A model generated the notes under the pieces. It ran no database searches and was not told the origin of the DNA. It worked only from the letters and a program-made list of their open reading frames with translations. A stretch of DNA of 64,000 nucleotides from Thamnidium elegans (lineage: Eukaryota > Mucoromycota > Mucoromycetes > Mucorales > Mucoraceae). Below, piece after piece: positions 1-9,846 of the stretch; positions within the stretch are counted from its first letter, which is position 1; every line of letters begins with the position of its first letter. Location: positions 1 through 64,000 of the forward strand of contig JAIXMG010000046.1 of assembly GCA_025201345.1 (NCBI GenBank). Direction: 5' to 3'. A program made the translations under genes and the position numbers.

Positions 1-257
1 TTTACATTATCATATTCGACGAGTAAAGGATCAATTGTTTGTAGACGAGGAACTTTACTACCATTAGCCATGATTAGACTACCAGAATAGAATGGAATGA
101 TATATTATTTTTCTGGGCATATTTTTTACTTATCAAACTAACACTAGCACCAGTATCAATAATACCATAGCTAAGAATACTATTAATAATGATAGGTGTT
201 GCAGGGGATAACGAGGTTCCTTCTATATTACATGGATTATCATTATCACCAACATTG
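1..257 (-). pseudogene. Start of pol (aspartic protease) of gypsy element 1, partial and frameshifted
   Basis: Read on the minus strand just downstream of the gag at 258-1982, this stretch encodes a retropepsin start with the motif GIIDTGASVSLI (about 139-160). The protease frame is +1 relative to gag and overlaps the gag end by only about nine codons. Around 77-97 the reading changes frame: one frame stops soon after SFHSIL, while the adjacent frame continues with GSLIMANGSKVPRLQ, a plausible protease continuation. The rest of pol lies beyond the left edge. The +1 step from gag to protease could be programmed recoding, as in Ty3. The second break is more likely an indel. Confidence 0.6.
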
Positions 258-1982
258 TTATTTCTTACAGCAAAAAATGTTCTTCTCTAGAAGATGATTC
301 TTATTGTTGTTTAAGGAATTATCATCATTGGAGCTCTTATAGTATGGTTGAATATATTTATTAAAAAAATCATCATAATCGTTGTCTGATGTATCAGTAT
401 CAGAGTCAGAGATAGCACAAAGTTTTTTATCGTAGGTGGCAGGAGCAACCGAAAGATTTGATACATCAGTTCCCTTGGTGAAGTTACTAAGGTTAACAGA
501 ATGATCAATCTTGTTAATATTTGCATTATTGTAGTTATGACTATTATTTTTATTATTTTTATTATCAATGTAATTACTTACAGGAGGGGAAGGCAATTTG
601 TAACCCTTTCTTTTAAAGACTGCAATTTTAACCTCACAGTTATACGAATGACTTGGATCATCGCGGTAATTTGCAGTTCTGCAATAGGTACAAATGCCTT
701 GTGCTCTCAACGTGGCGAAATTGACGTGTTTCGATGCAGCGGAAGACGTAGGTCCAGAGGCAACAAAAGGGGCATCGTTTTTTAAAGTGTCGAAAGGAAC
801 TTCTTCAACCTTTTCAATCATTCTTCTTTTTTTGTTGTTAACTTTATGGATCCTAGAGGATCCTAAAGTTTCTTCAATAACAGCAATATGTCCAATAATT
901 ATTTTTTCGAACATAGCCCAACTAGCAGGAGCATGGTGCATCTTTACATTATCAAAATCAGACGGGTTGGTTTTGCGAAAGTTACTTGAAATTATTTGGT
1001 TGATTTTTCCTTGCACTTTTGAAGGAAAACAATTAACAAACAAATAAAATAACATCACATTATTTTCAATATTTATTTTAGCTCTGAGAATTAACATTCG
1101 GTATCTCTCCAAACATAAAATAAAAGATTCCTTTTCCTCAAGAGAAAAATTGATCAAACTAATAGCTAACGAATTAACGCTGGCTTGAGAGGCCATGTCA
1201 AAACGTTGTTGTAAAATAGTCTTAGCATCAGACCAAGAAATTGCAGACGAATTTTTTAAATTTACACTAAACCAACCATGGTGATTAGTAGAGCCTTCGA
1301 AAGCAATCTCAAGGTAATAAAACCAAGATTTACTAATATTAAGGTTATATGTAACAAACAATCTTTCAAATTTCAAAAAGAAAGTTGTTAAGGTTATTTC
1401 CTTATCATTTTTATCTTTTTCTTCGATATTCCAACAATCGAGTAAAGGGTTCACATTAAAGGCAGGTACGTCTTTAATGGGAATTCCACGATTGCTAGAA
1501 CCCACCAAAGTCAAATCGTTGCTAGGTAGCATACTATCAATAGGTTTTACCAAGGCAGTAATTTGACTTTTGATCAATTTAGCGTGCTCATTGACCAACT
1601 TGGTGTTATTCTCAATAGTAATAAATCTCTCATTATTAGTATCAAAAATACCCTCAGAAAACAATTTAATTTTTTGCTCATTGAGATTAGCAATAATTAT
1701 CATTATACTTTCATATTGATTATTAAGCTGTTCTAAAGCAGTTTTATTCTCAATAGATTTCTTATTAGAAATTTTATTGGCATTGTTGTTAACACTTTCG
1801 TAAGCAACAAATGATTCTTCCATTTCCGAATCTTCTGTAGTAACAGAGGATTCATCCGTGGCAGAATTTTTAGCAATAGAATTGTTATTATCCAATCCCA
1901 TGTTGGTTAAACCATCAAGCACTTTCGTGACAGAATTACTATCATGAGGACTGTTAGAAATAGTAGCCGAAGAAGGATTCAT
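258..1982 (-). CDS. Gag polyprotein of Ty3/gypsy element 1
   Basis: A 574-residue protein with a Ser/Asn-rich acidic N-terminus, a central retrotransposon Gag capsid-like region (roughly residues 180-350, with patterns such as SWSDAKTILQQRFDM), a basic KKRRMIEK stretch and one zinc-knuckle-like motif, C-X2-C-X10-H-X3-C (CTYCRTANYRDDPSHSYNC), followed by an Asn-rich tail. Gag packages element RNA into cytoplasmic particles. The ATG at 1982 is the first in frame and lies about 30 nt inside a possible 5' LTR, matching the short leader of the complete gypsy element at 5432-11810. The zinc knuckle has a longer C-to-H gap than the usual CX2CX4HX4C. The family is clear from the Gag and protease pairing, the lineage is not. 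Confidence 0.8.
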   Translation of the reverse strand: MNPSSATISNSPHDSNSVTKVLDGLTNMGLDNNNSIAKNSATDESSVTTEDSEMEESFVAYESVNNNANKISNKKSIENKTALEQLNNQYESIMIIIANLNEQKIKLFSEGIFDTNNERFITIENNTKLVNEHAKLIKSQITALVKPIDSMLPSNDLTLVGSSNRGIPIKDVPAFNVNPLLDCWNIEEKDKNDKEITLTTFFLKFERLFVTYNLNISKSWFYYLEIAFEGSTNHHGWFSVNLKNSSAISWSDAKTILQQRFDMASQASVNSLAISLINFSLEEKESFILCLERYRMLILRAKINIENNVMLFYLFVNCFPSKVQGKINQIISSNFRKTNPSDFDNVKMHHAPASWAMFEKIIIGHIAVIEETLGSSRIHKVNNKKRRMIEKVEEVPFDTLKNDAPFVASGPTSSAASKHVNFATLRAQGICTYCRTANYRDDPSHSYNCEVKIAVFKRKGYKLPSPPVSNYIDNKNNKNNSHNYNNANINKIDHSVNLSNFTKGTDVSNLSVAPATYDKKLCAISDSDTDTSDNDYDDFFNKYIQPYYKSSNDDNSLNNNKNHLLEKNIFCCKK

Positions 1983-2013
1983 CTTAAAAAATGAGATATT
2001 TAGTATCGAATTA

Positions 2014-2258
2014 TGAAATAAAAAGAGACAGCAGAAAATAAGATGAAACTTCTTTTGGATCTTTATTAATTAAAAAATGACTTCTAAAAAACAAGAGAGG
2101 GAACAAAAGGTTGCCTCGTAAAATATCCTTTTTATAGTAAGAATAATTTAGGTTTAAGAACCAGGGTAGTAAGCGATACCTAACTGAGGTTGTTGTGTAA
2201 CCACCTCAGATATATTTGGAGTGATAACTTGCGTTAGTTTTTATGGTTAAATACCACA
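2014..2258 (-). repeat. Possible 5' LTR of gypsy element 1 (unconfirmed)
   Basis: Immediately upstream of gag, a block runs from TGAAATAAAAAG to ATACCACA, so it has TG...CA ends. Its left end resembles the LTR start of the element at 5432-11810 (TGAAATATACAATAG). There is no second copy in the window, because the other LTR would lie off the left edge, so the limits are a guess from termini and position only. Confidence 0.3.
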
Positions 2259-2259
2259 A

Positions 2260-2736
2260 ATGGAACCACAAAGAGACTATGAATCTGTAATCTCTTCAGA
2301 AGATTTTGAAGGAATAGTTGAAGAGACAAATGAACCAGATGAACAGTTAGAAGGAAGCGAAGACATGATGCTAAATCTATTAGATCTCAACTCATTGGGA
2401 CTTGACGCTGAACTCACGGAAGAAACAACTAATGAAAGATGGACCTTAACTCAAGAAATAAAATCTGATGCTTGGGAATATGATACTAGAAATAAGAAAA
2501 TAACTGAAGAAAAGAAGCGAAATGGTGTCTTATTAAAGAGAATGGCCGTGAATATTGTTAAATTATGTCATGAACAAGTTAATCTGCCTACTTGTGAAGC
2601 GGAATATGCTAGGTATTTACACTTAAGAAGCTTCTATATTGGAAACGCCTCTGGAAAAGCTAGAAAAGCTGCTCGTACTATTGCCCTGAAAAACATGATC
2701 AAACGAATGGATCCCTACGAAAACTGTCTGCTTTGA
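2260..2736 (+). CDS. Hypothetical 158-aa protein, acidic N-terminus and basic C-terminus
   Basis: An open frame from ATG at 2260 encodes 158 residues. The first half is strongly acidic (many Glu/Asp around residues 10-60). The second half is basic and helical in appearance, with a KARKAARTIALKNMIKR stretch near the end. I do not recognise a domain. It begins two bases after the possible LTR end at 2258 and stops before AT-rich LTR-like DNA, so it may be a piece of a retroelement, for example a non-Gag accessory frame, or a truncated host exon. No introns or signal peptide are evident. Codon use and length make a chance frame unlikely in such AT-rich DNA, but function is unknown. Confidence 0.45.
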   Translation: MEPQRDYESVISSEDFEGIVEETNEPDEQLEGSEDMMLNLLDLNSLGLDAELTEETTNERWTLTQEIKSDAWEYDTRNKKITEEKKRNGVLLKRMAVNIVKLCHEQVNLPTCEAEYARYLHLRSFYIGNASGKARKAARTIALKNMIKRMDPYENCLL

Positions 2737-3250
2737 ACGTTTAGGGTCTAAACTTCTCCAGCGCGCACCATATGTTACACAAACTACCTCTTTCTGATAA
2801 AATAATGTTAACAAGGATCGTCCTTGTTGTCCTAACACAAGAAATCAAACCTCCATGGTTGTTATAAATTTAAAAACCTAATTAAGAAAACTAAAAATGA
2901 TATAAATACCTTCAACTTTTATTTAATAAAATATAATTCACTTTTTGTAAACAATTTAATCTTATACTTCCCTTATTTTATAAAAGACCTTTAAAATCAA
3001 GCTCTTTTATTTTATCTTTATTACTTTATTTTATTTTGTACTTGAATTCCCTTGGATCTTACTTTCCATTGTACTTTTTACCTAAATCTTTTATTCTACT
3101 TTATTACTTAAGTCGTTCTACTTATAAAACAGGAACTGGTGCTCACTTTTCTTACTATTACCTTATTATACTCTTTTTACACTTTACCACACTATCGATT
3201 GATTAACAACAGCTAAAGAGAAACGTTTCTATTTATATTTAATATAATAT
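2737..3250. other. AT-rich LTR-like spacer without genes
   Basis: No coding region is visible. The stretch has the same texture as LTR-X and contains one CTGGTGCTCACTTTT motif near 3140. The same motif recurs at about 11950, 12036, 29028 and 29672, so this may be the remnant of another related LTR. It ends where LTR-X begins (TGTTACGAACC at 3251). Confidence 0.4.
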
Positions 3251-3420
3251 TGTTACGAACCGTTAAATCTTCACTACATAAATATCTATTTTTTCCTATT
3301 TCTTTTTATTATCACATTTCCCTGAACAAGTTTTTATTTCTCACTTATTTTACCATATCCACTTTCAGTCCGAAAATTACCTTTTTACTTTCAGCTTATT
3401 ACTTCCAAACCTCAGATTTA

Positions 3421-3633
3421 CAGTGACTCACAAAACTGTCCCAATGTTTGGACATTTTTTTTAAACGATAAACCAGTATATATAATTGGCATATAAAGTA
3501 TCTTTTGTTATACCTTGTTCGATAGAGAAAACTGTCCTCTTTCTGAAAAAGTACTTATGTTGTATAAATAAGGTCACGTGAGATGATTTAAACGCAGCTA
3601 AAGTTAAACTATTTATTGGGACAGTTTTGTGAG
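3421..3633 (+). repeat. Left TIR of Tc1-like element 1
   Basis: 213 bp, matched in inverse at 4844-5056. The arm is itself bounded by inverted copies of one motif: CTCACAAAACTGTCCCAAT at the outer end (3426 onward) and its complement at the inner end (to 3633). Such paired sites usually serve as transposase binding sites. Confidence 0.9.
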
Positions 3634-3671
3634 ATATAAAAAAAAATAATCATTTTTATTTTATTAATCTA

Positions 3672-4703
3672 TTAATATTTAGTCCATTTTCCTTTTGCTT
3701 TTAAACAAGCATGGATGCGTTTAGGCATACTTTCGATGCATTTTTGACACTCTTCTGGCTTGATTTTATTGTACCAAACGTGAGAAACTCGTTCATTTAA
3801 ATCCTCCATGCCTTTCGGTGCTGAATCATAATCGTTTAATTTACGTTTCAATAATGACCACATATTTTCGATTGGATTCAAGTCTGGTGAGTTTGGCGGC
3901 CATTCCATAACTTTATAAGACTGTTCCTGAAGAAAGTTTTCGACCAGTTTAGAGGTATGTTTTGGATCGTTGTCTTGCTGAAAAATTATTTGGTCACGTC
4001 TAAATCCCAATTCGCTGCAAGTAAATTCGATAGCCTTGTCTAAATCATCACTAAGAACTTCCTTATAAAGGTTTTTGTCCATGTTACCACTAATTCGACA
4101 AATCCAGCCAACTCCGGCGTATGTAATTGCACTCCAGAGCATAATATTACCGCCACCATGTTTGACTTTAAGTTTGCAATGGTGATTCCGGAGATCCTCA
4201 TTCCCTCTGATCCAAACCCATTGACAACCATCAGAATTAAATCGGTTGATTTTTGTCTCGTCAGTCCATACAACTCTCTTCCAGTCGTCAATTGTCCAAT
4301 CTTTGTGTGCACGACACCATGCTAATCTTTTTTTAACATGACCATCCGTAAGCAATGTTTTTTCTGGTTTCTCAATTGCGCCTAATCCCTGACTTCTAAG
4401 TGTCCTTCGAACTGTTTCCGAGTTACACTTGATTCCTAGATCGGTTTCTAATTTTTTTGTGACTTTCACGGCATTTTTAACTCGTTTTCGTGTAACTTGT
4501 TGCACACAGTAATGCTTGTCAGTACCGGATAAAAGTTCTGGACGACCCCCCTTTGCTAATGAATGATTTAAATCAGCTTCCTTACGAATTCTAGATACCG
4601 TTGACTTTCCAATTTTAAGTTCCTTTTGAATTTGACGAAGTGAATTGCCTTTTTTGAGCAATGAAATAACAGAGTCTCTTTTGTTCTTCGATAACTGTTT
4701 CAT
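3672..4703 (-). CDS. Tc1/mariner (IS630 superfamily) DD34E transposase
   Basis: An intact 343-residue transposase that cuts and pastes the surrounding element at TA targets in the nucleus. The N-terminus holds paired helix-turn-helix regions (about residues 8-45 and 65-105) with a GGRPELL hinge between. The catalytic core follows: D148 in VVWTDET, D244 in FQQDNDPKHTS and E279 in NPIEN, with 34 residues between the last two, the canonical Tc1 spacing. WPPNSPDLNPIE is the family hallmark. Length matches the usual 340-350 residues and no frameshift is seen. The ATG at 4703 is followed by a lysine-rich start typical of the family. It is unrelated at close range to the transposase at 27173-28195. 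Confidence 0.95.
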   Translation of the reverse strand: MKQLSKNKRDSVISLLKKGNSLRQIQKELKIGKSTVSRIRKEADLNHSLAKGGRPELLSGTDKHYCVQQVTRKRVKNAVKVTKKLETDLGIKCNSETVRRTLRSQGLGAIEKPEKTLLTDGHVKKRLAWCRAHKDWTIDDWKRVVWTDETKINRFNSDGCQWVWIRGNEDLRNHHCKLKVKHGGGNIMLWSAITYAGVGWICRISGNMDKNLYKEVLSDDLDKAIEFTCSELGFRRDQIIFQQDNDPKHTSKLVENFLQEQSYKVMEWPPNSPDLNPIENMWSLLKRKLNDYDSAPKGMEDLNERVSHVWYNKIKPEECQKCIESMPKRIHACLKAKGKWTKY

Positions 4704-4843
4704 AATGATCTTGCACGGTTTTTTTTTACTTACTTTAAGAATTTAATGCTCACCAAACGGAATAGGTTGTAGTTTATAAGGCAAACGTACTTTCTGTTAA
4801 AGTTATGGTATTATTTTTTTCAGAATTCAAAATTTGCCGCTTC

Positions 4844-5056
4844 CTCACAAAACTGTCCCAATAAATAGTTTAACTTTAGCTGCGTTTAAATCATCTCACG
4901 TGACCTTATTTATACAACATAAGTACTTTTTCAGAAAGAGGACAGTTTTCTCTATCGAACAAGGTATAACAAAAGATACTTTATATGCCAATTATATATA
5001 CTGGTTTATCGTTTAAAAAAAATGTCCAAACATTGGGACAGTTTTGTGAGTCACTG
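4844..5056 (-). repeat. Right TIR of Tc1-like element 1
   Basis: Inverse of 3421-3633. The inner boundary motif starts at 4844 and the outer end is CAGTTTTGTGAGTCACTG, followed by the duplicated TA. Confidence 0.9.
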
Positions 5057-5431
5057 TATGTTACACTTCCTTTTTTTTCCGATATGTTACTTTATATATC
5101 TTTTATTCATTACATTTGATACACATTTGCTTAAGGTTTATCCTTCATTTAAATTCAGATATATTATATTTTACTTTATAATACCTTTAATACTTACTGA
5201 TTATAAAAACATCAAACTTAGTTATTCCGTTAATTAGAATAGTTTATCCCTTATCTTTATCAGAGAATCAAAAGGAACAAACTTATTCCAGATATCAAAT
5301 TATTTAACAAGAATCAAAGGATGTCCAAATTGACATCTTTGAATATAAATACCACAAAAAATTACATATTAAATAAAGACCATCTTACTTTTACCTTAAA
5401 CATTATTTTCTAGATTTTTTTCATTTCTCTT

Positions 5432-5833
5432 TGAAATATACAATAGAAAATAAGTCCTTTAGAGTATTGATAAAAGTCTTAGTTGTGATTGTTTTTATTT
5501 TAGATGAAAAAGAAGGATGTATTTATACTAAAGGGGTTATACAATTAGCCATTCTAATTGTAGAGTAATAAAAGTCAGTTTTAAATATCATAAGTATTAT
5601 GGTTAATCCTTATTGATAATCCGATTGGTTTAAGCATTTATGCGCATTGTGTTTAATTGGTAGTTCTTATTATTAAATGGCAGTTGCCCTGTCATTGATA
5701 ATAATAATGGATGATTGCTTAGGATAATTCTATATTGTATTATTAATCGTCTATGTTTAATAATGTTTAGTTTTGATGTGCTATATCGTAATAATAACGA
5801 AGATGAAGAGGGATATATAGTCTGTATATATCA
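5432..5833 (-). repeat. 3' LTR of gypsy2
   Basis: 402 bp, TGAAATATACAATAG to TCTGTATATATCA in plus-strand reading. By eye the same as 11409-11810. Confidence 0.95.
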
Positions 5834-5848
5834 TTATCCCCCGCCAAA
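5834..5848 (-). promoter_or_regulatory. Polypurine tract of gypsy2
   Basis: On the minus strand TGGCGGGGGATAA abuts the 3' LTR, the usual position of the plus-strand DNA primer left by RNase H. Confidence 0.7.
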
Positions 5849-6267
5849 TGGAGGCAACATTTTTTGAGTAGTAGATTTTTCGCATGAAAATACTGAGATC
5901 AATTTGTGAGAAAAATTTGGATCTATTTTTTTTTATGTGTAACCAACCAGCATATGAGCGGATCATAGTGAGAAATATAAAAGATTATCAGAATAGAGCA
6001 GGTGCTATTGTTGACGTGAATCGTGACATAACTTTGTTGAATAAGGGGAAGAGAGAGAGAGAGAGAGAAAAAAAAAGAATTGCTTTTTAAGAACAAAAAA
6101 ATTCTAAAATATAAATCTTGAAAAAAAAAAAAAAAAAAATGTATGTTTTTGTAATGTATAATAGAGAAGAGAGAAATAATATAATGCAGGAATGAACTAT
6201 CTGAAAAACCCTTATAAAAAAACCTCGTGAGGAAAAATAATAAGTATTGAAGGGAAAAGATATATCA

Positions 6268-9200
6268 TTATGCGGGTGAAGTAGAATCAAGGCGACGAGA
6301 CTTTCGCTTCTCGTGTCGTTCAGAACGATCAGGAATATGACGGATATTGACAGTCTTTGGTAACTTTTGATTACCTGTAGAAATGACTGAATTTCTACGG
6401 GCCCAATACTTTTCAATGTGTGTTTTATCTGGGAAATGACTGGCAGGTTCCCAGGTATCATCGTCTGTAGTGTAACCTTTCCATCTTACGCGATAAAGAT
6501 AGTTGGTAGGATTACTGCCTTTATGTGACACAATACTTTGTACTTCATAAAAGTCATTGTTATCTTGAGATGGTGATGCATCCTGTTTCTTAACGTTATC
6601 TGTGGAAATAAGTTTAATTTGGGATGTAGGTATATCCCGAGATAAAAGATTTTTGGCACTATCCATGAGGACATAAGATCCATTTGAGGTATGATTGATG
6701 ATATGGAAGGGACCAAGATAGCGTTCTTCAGTTTTTCCACTTCGAAGCACATTTTTAATCATGACTGTAGCACCAATAGGGTATTTATCAGTAATTATTT
6801 TATGTGTTTTCATAAAACGAGCTTTGTCTTTAGCTTGTGTGGTTTGAATGCGTTTAGTTAAAGCGGGAATAAGGTATTCGTTAACTGTTTTAAACTTAGC
6901 AGCGATGGCATCAGAATTAATCGAAGACTGGTCGAAATTTGGATTAACATTTGTATAATTAGAAAAATCATTTGCGCGTCTGTTAAACATAACGGCAAAA
7001 GGTGTAGAATGATGAAGTCGTGAAACTTTTAAATTTAATGCTAATTGAGTAGCGGGTAGGAGAGTATCCCATTGGCTTTTAACACCTTGTAGCTTTTTTA
7101 TAAGTGTACGTTTAGTGGAATGAACGTAGGCCTCATTCGTGCCATTCGAATTTGGAGTGTATGCAAGGCTTAAGCGGTGATCGACACCTAAGTGAGTAAG
7201 AACTTCTTCTACTAACTGATTAGTAAATTCAAGCCCTCTGTCAGTCTGTAATACTTTTACTAGGCCGAAAGTAGTAAATATGTCTACTAATTGTTTTGCA
7301 ATAGTAGAAGCTTCCTTGTCTGGAATGGCTCTAAGAATAGTAAAGCGAGTAAAGAGATCGACGTAAATTAGGATGAAATTGTTTCCCGATTCTGAAGTTA
7401 TATTCAGAGTTCCTAGGTCACACACACCGTGGTGTCCAGGGCCTGGTGGTACAATCTGTTTAGGTGGATGGAATCCGGTTTTGCTCCAATTAAAGGAGTG
7501 ACAAATTATGCAATCCCTTAATACATCTGCTATATCTTTACGAAGATTAGTCCAATGTATGTGTTCATCATGGATGGATAATTCTATGGCGTTGATTCCA
7601 CCGTGTCCGAGAAGGTGGTGTCTTTCAATGATAGAACGTCGCTCCTCTGGGGGCGGTGTGATCGGATCATATAGCTCGGAAGCTCGTTGCCTGAGAACCG
7701 GTAGTTCGGTACAAGAGGAATTCAATTTATTAGGGCGGACCTGGTCTAAAAGAGAATTATTTTTCTCTTTAGTTTTTATATTATTTTTTATCTGGTGTGA
7801 AGATTTATTAGAAGCTTTAATTAAGGCGCGTTGTTCAAGTTCCATTTCAACTTCTGGAGATGCAAAAAGTCTACTTAACCCATCTGCAATGTAATTGTCA
7901 GATCCCTTAATGTATGTAATTTCAAACGTTTTCGAATAAATTGTAGTATACCAGTTTTGTAAAAGTGCAGAACAGTATCTTTGTGTATGAAGAAAGATTA
8001 AACTGTAATGGTCCGTGTAAAGAATGAATTTGTTCAGATGTAACCACTGATGGTAACGAAGGAACATATAAGCAATTGCTAAACACTCACGTTTATTAGT
8101 AGAGTAGTTTTTTTCACTTTTGGTTAAGCTACGGGAGGCAAAACCAAGAAAGCGAATGGTGTTCGTACGGTCGATCTGCCAGACATAACCTCCGATGGCG
8201 TAACCGCTCGCATCTGTAGAAACACGAAGAGGTAGAGAAGTGTCCATGACAGAAATAACGGGTGCATGCGTAACCGCGTATTTTAAACCAGCGTAAGCTT
8301 TATCATGTGTTTCATTCCATGTTTTACGAAATAAAGCATTGTCACTAATATTTCTTAAACGATCTAGAGGAGCCGATATTTTGGAATAGTTGTTTATGAA
8401 TTTTCTGAAATAACCGAAAAAACCAAGTACACGCATAAGAGCTTTATTGTTTATGATAGGTGGTAGCTTGTCAAGATTACATATCTTTGAACTGTCAATT
8501 TGGAGTCCTTTCGAACTTAGTTTAAAGCCGAGTAAGGTAAGAGAAATAAGCAAGAAATGGCATTTCTTACGTTGTAAGATAAGACCTGCATTGTTTAATC
8601 GTGTGATAACATCTTTAACTAACTTTTTATGTTCATGAATGTTATTTGTACGAGAACCAATGGTGATATCATCGATGTAACAAAAAACAGTTGGCATGTC
8701 TCTGAAGAGGTTTGATATCATGCGTTGAACAAAAGAAGGAAGTGTAGAAATTCCGAAGCATGCTTTTGCAAATTGAAATTGACCCCTATGTGTCGTAAAA
8801 GCAGTGTAAGGTTGAGAATCCTTAGCAATAGCAAAGCGTGTGAAGCAACTTTTTAAATCGAGTACAGTAAATAATTGACAATGTGATAATTGTTCATGAA
8901 TTTCTTCAATTCTAGGTAATGCAAAGTTGTCTGATTTGGAAGGAATCAAGCTTAGATTTAATTCGCGGCAATCTGTGGCGACACGAACTATATTACCATA
9001 ATTTCCGTTATCATCTCTTTTTTTAACAAAAAGGATTGGATTATTGTGTGGGTTGTGAGGTTCCGCAACAACTATGGTTTTGTCTGCTAACCATGTATCA
9101 AGTTGTGCGTCTAATTGTGGTTTATAAGCTAAAGCTAATGGGTACTGTTTTTTATTTATGACAGTGTTGTCGGATACTGCAAGTTTAAATTCAGAGTTAG

Positions 9201-9333
9201 GTATAGTGCAAACAGATGTAGGATCAATGTTAGCGTTGTCATCTAATTCTCTTTTAATAGAATTCATGAATTGGTTACGAATATTTTCTGTTCCGAAGTA
9301 TTCAAAAGAAGGAAGGATCGATTGGATCTTCAA
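6268..9333 (-). CDS. Pol of gypsy2: reverse transcriptase, RNase H, integrase, chromodomain
   Basis: A 1021-residue frame. The reverse transcriptase covers about residues 60-270 with the catalytic YIDD at 219-222. RNase H follows (VSTDASGYAIGG, with D374; YTDHYSLIFL further on). The integrase has an HHCC zinc-binding region (HHLLGHGG... DCIICHSF) and a catalytic core with acidic residues in GVCDLGTLN, LQTDRGLEF and NSNGTNEAY. A C-terminal chromodomain (about 925-975, YLYRVRWKGYTTDDDTWEP) makes this a chromovirus, whose integrase usually reads histone marks. The start shown is the first ATG; the true polyprotein enters from the protease frame upstream, which ends in a short T run near 9305. 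A basic tail follows the chromodomain. Confidence 0.93.
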   Translation of the reverse strand: MKIQSILPSFEYFGTENIRNQFMNSIKRELDDNANIDPTSVCTIPNSEFKLAVSDNTVINKKQYPLALAYKPQLDAQLDTWLADKTIVVAEPHNPHNNPILFVKKRDDNGNYGNIVRVATDCRELNLSLIPSKSDNFALPRIEEIHEQLSHCQLFTVLDLKSCFTRFAIAKDSQPYTAFTTHRGQFQFAKACFGISTLPSFVQRMISNLFRDMPTVFCYIDDITIGSRTNNIHEHKKLVKDVITRLNNAGLILQRKKCHFLLISLTLLGFKLSSKGLQIDSSKICNLDKLPPIINNKALMRVLGFFGYFRKFINNYSKISAPLDRLRNISDNALFRKTWNETHDKAYAGLKYAVTHAPVISVMDTSLPLRVSTDASGYAIGGYVWQIDRTNTIRFLGFASRSLTKSEKNYSTNKRECLAIAYMFLRYHQWLHLNKFILYTDHYSLIFLHTQRYCSALLQNWYTTIYSKTFEITYIKGSDNYIADGLSRLFASPEVEMELEQRALIKASNKSSHQIKNNIKTKEKNNSLLDQVRPNKLNSSCTELPVLRQRASELYDPITPPPEERRSIIERHHLLGHGGINAIELSIHDEHIHWTNLRKDIADVLRDCIICHSFNWSKTGFHPPKQIVPPGPGHHGVCDLGTLNITSESGNNFILIYVDLFTRFTILRAIPDKEASTIAKQLVDIFTTFGLVKVLQTDRGLEFTNQLVEEVLTHLGVDHRLSLAYTPNSNGTNEAYVHSTKRTLIKKLQGVKSQWDTLLPATQLALNLKVSRLHHSTPFAVMFNRRANDFSNYTNVNPNFDQSSINSDAIAAKFKTVNEYLIPALTKRIQTTQAKDKARFMKTHKIITDKYPIGATVMIKNVLRSGKTEERYLGPFHIINHTSNGSYVLMDSAKNLLSRDIPTSQIKLISTDNVKKQDASPSQDNNDFYEVQSIVSHKGSNPTNYLYRVRWKGYTTDDDTWEPASHFPDKTHIEKYWARRNSVISTGNQKLPKTVNIRHIPDRSERHEKRKSRRLDSTSPA

Positions 9334-9817
9334 TCGTAGGTAATGTGGAGTCGTTCCAAGTTGTAATTAGACCAGTGACAGCTATATTGAGACGAGGCAT
9401 TAAGTCAAGTCCTATGCATATATCAGCTTCACTATGAAGGTCAAATACTTCAAATTTATGATGGACAGTAATATTGTTATAGAATACTTTTATTTTTTCA
9501 ATAAAGCCTATTCGTGGAACAGTGTTATTTTTATGACCCAAAGAAATGATATTTTTTTATTATTTATGGGGGGAAGAAGAAGAAATACTACTAGTACTAT
9601 TATTATTGGGACAAACAGGTGTGAGACCGAGTGTTTTGACCAGTGATGGTTTAATTGCAGAGAAGTTAGAACCAGTGTCAAGATATGCCCATGTTTGGTA
9701 GTTCTGTATTGTAATAGGTACAAGAATAGAATGTGAATTTTTAATTAGAGTAGGTTCTGGATTAATAGTTTGGTTTTTAGTAGTAGACTTACATTGTTGG
9801 GATATGTCTTCCAACAT
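9302..9817 (-). pseudogene. Protease segment of gypsy2, with in-frame stops
   Basis: The frame reads WAYLDTGSNFSAI, a retropepsin active site (DTG), and later ICIGLDLMPRLN, matching the conserved I-(L/I)-G-x-D segment. The two parts are in the same frame but are separated by two consecutive TAA codons near 9557-9562, next to a C6 and an A7 run. The frame is -1 relative to gag (9847-11349) and also differs from the RT frame, which takes over near 9305. As read, protease could not be made as one protein. Because the LTRs look identical, sequencing or assembly indels in homopolymers are a serious alternative to true decay. Confidence 0.75.
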
Positions 9818-9846
9818 ATCAGTATCCTCGTCGTCGTCAACAAAGG

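Larger units (their letters stand above)
3421..5056 (-). mobile_element. Complete Tc1/mariner-like element 1 with 213-bp TIRs
   Basis: The element begins CAGTGACTCACAAAACTG and ends with its inverse. It is flanked by duplicated TA (3419-3420 and 5057-5058). LTR-X copy B shows the empty site with a single TA (ATTTATGTTACAC). One intact transposase gene lies inside on the minus strand. It is 1636 bp long, typical for the superfamily. Intact ORF and TIRs suggest a recent, possibly still mobile copy. Confidence 0.92.
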
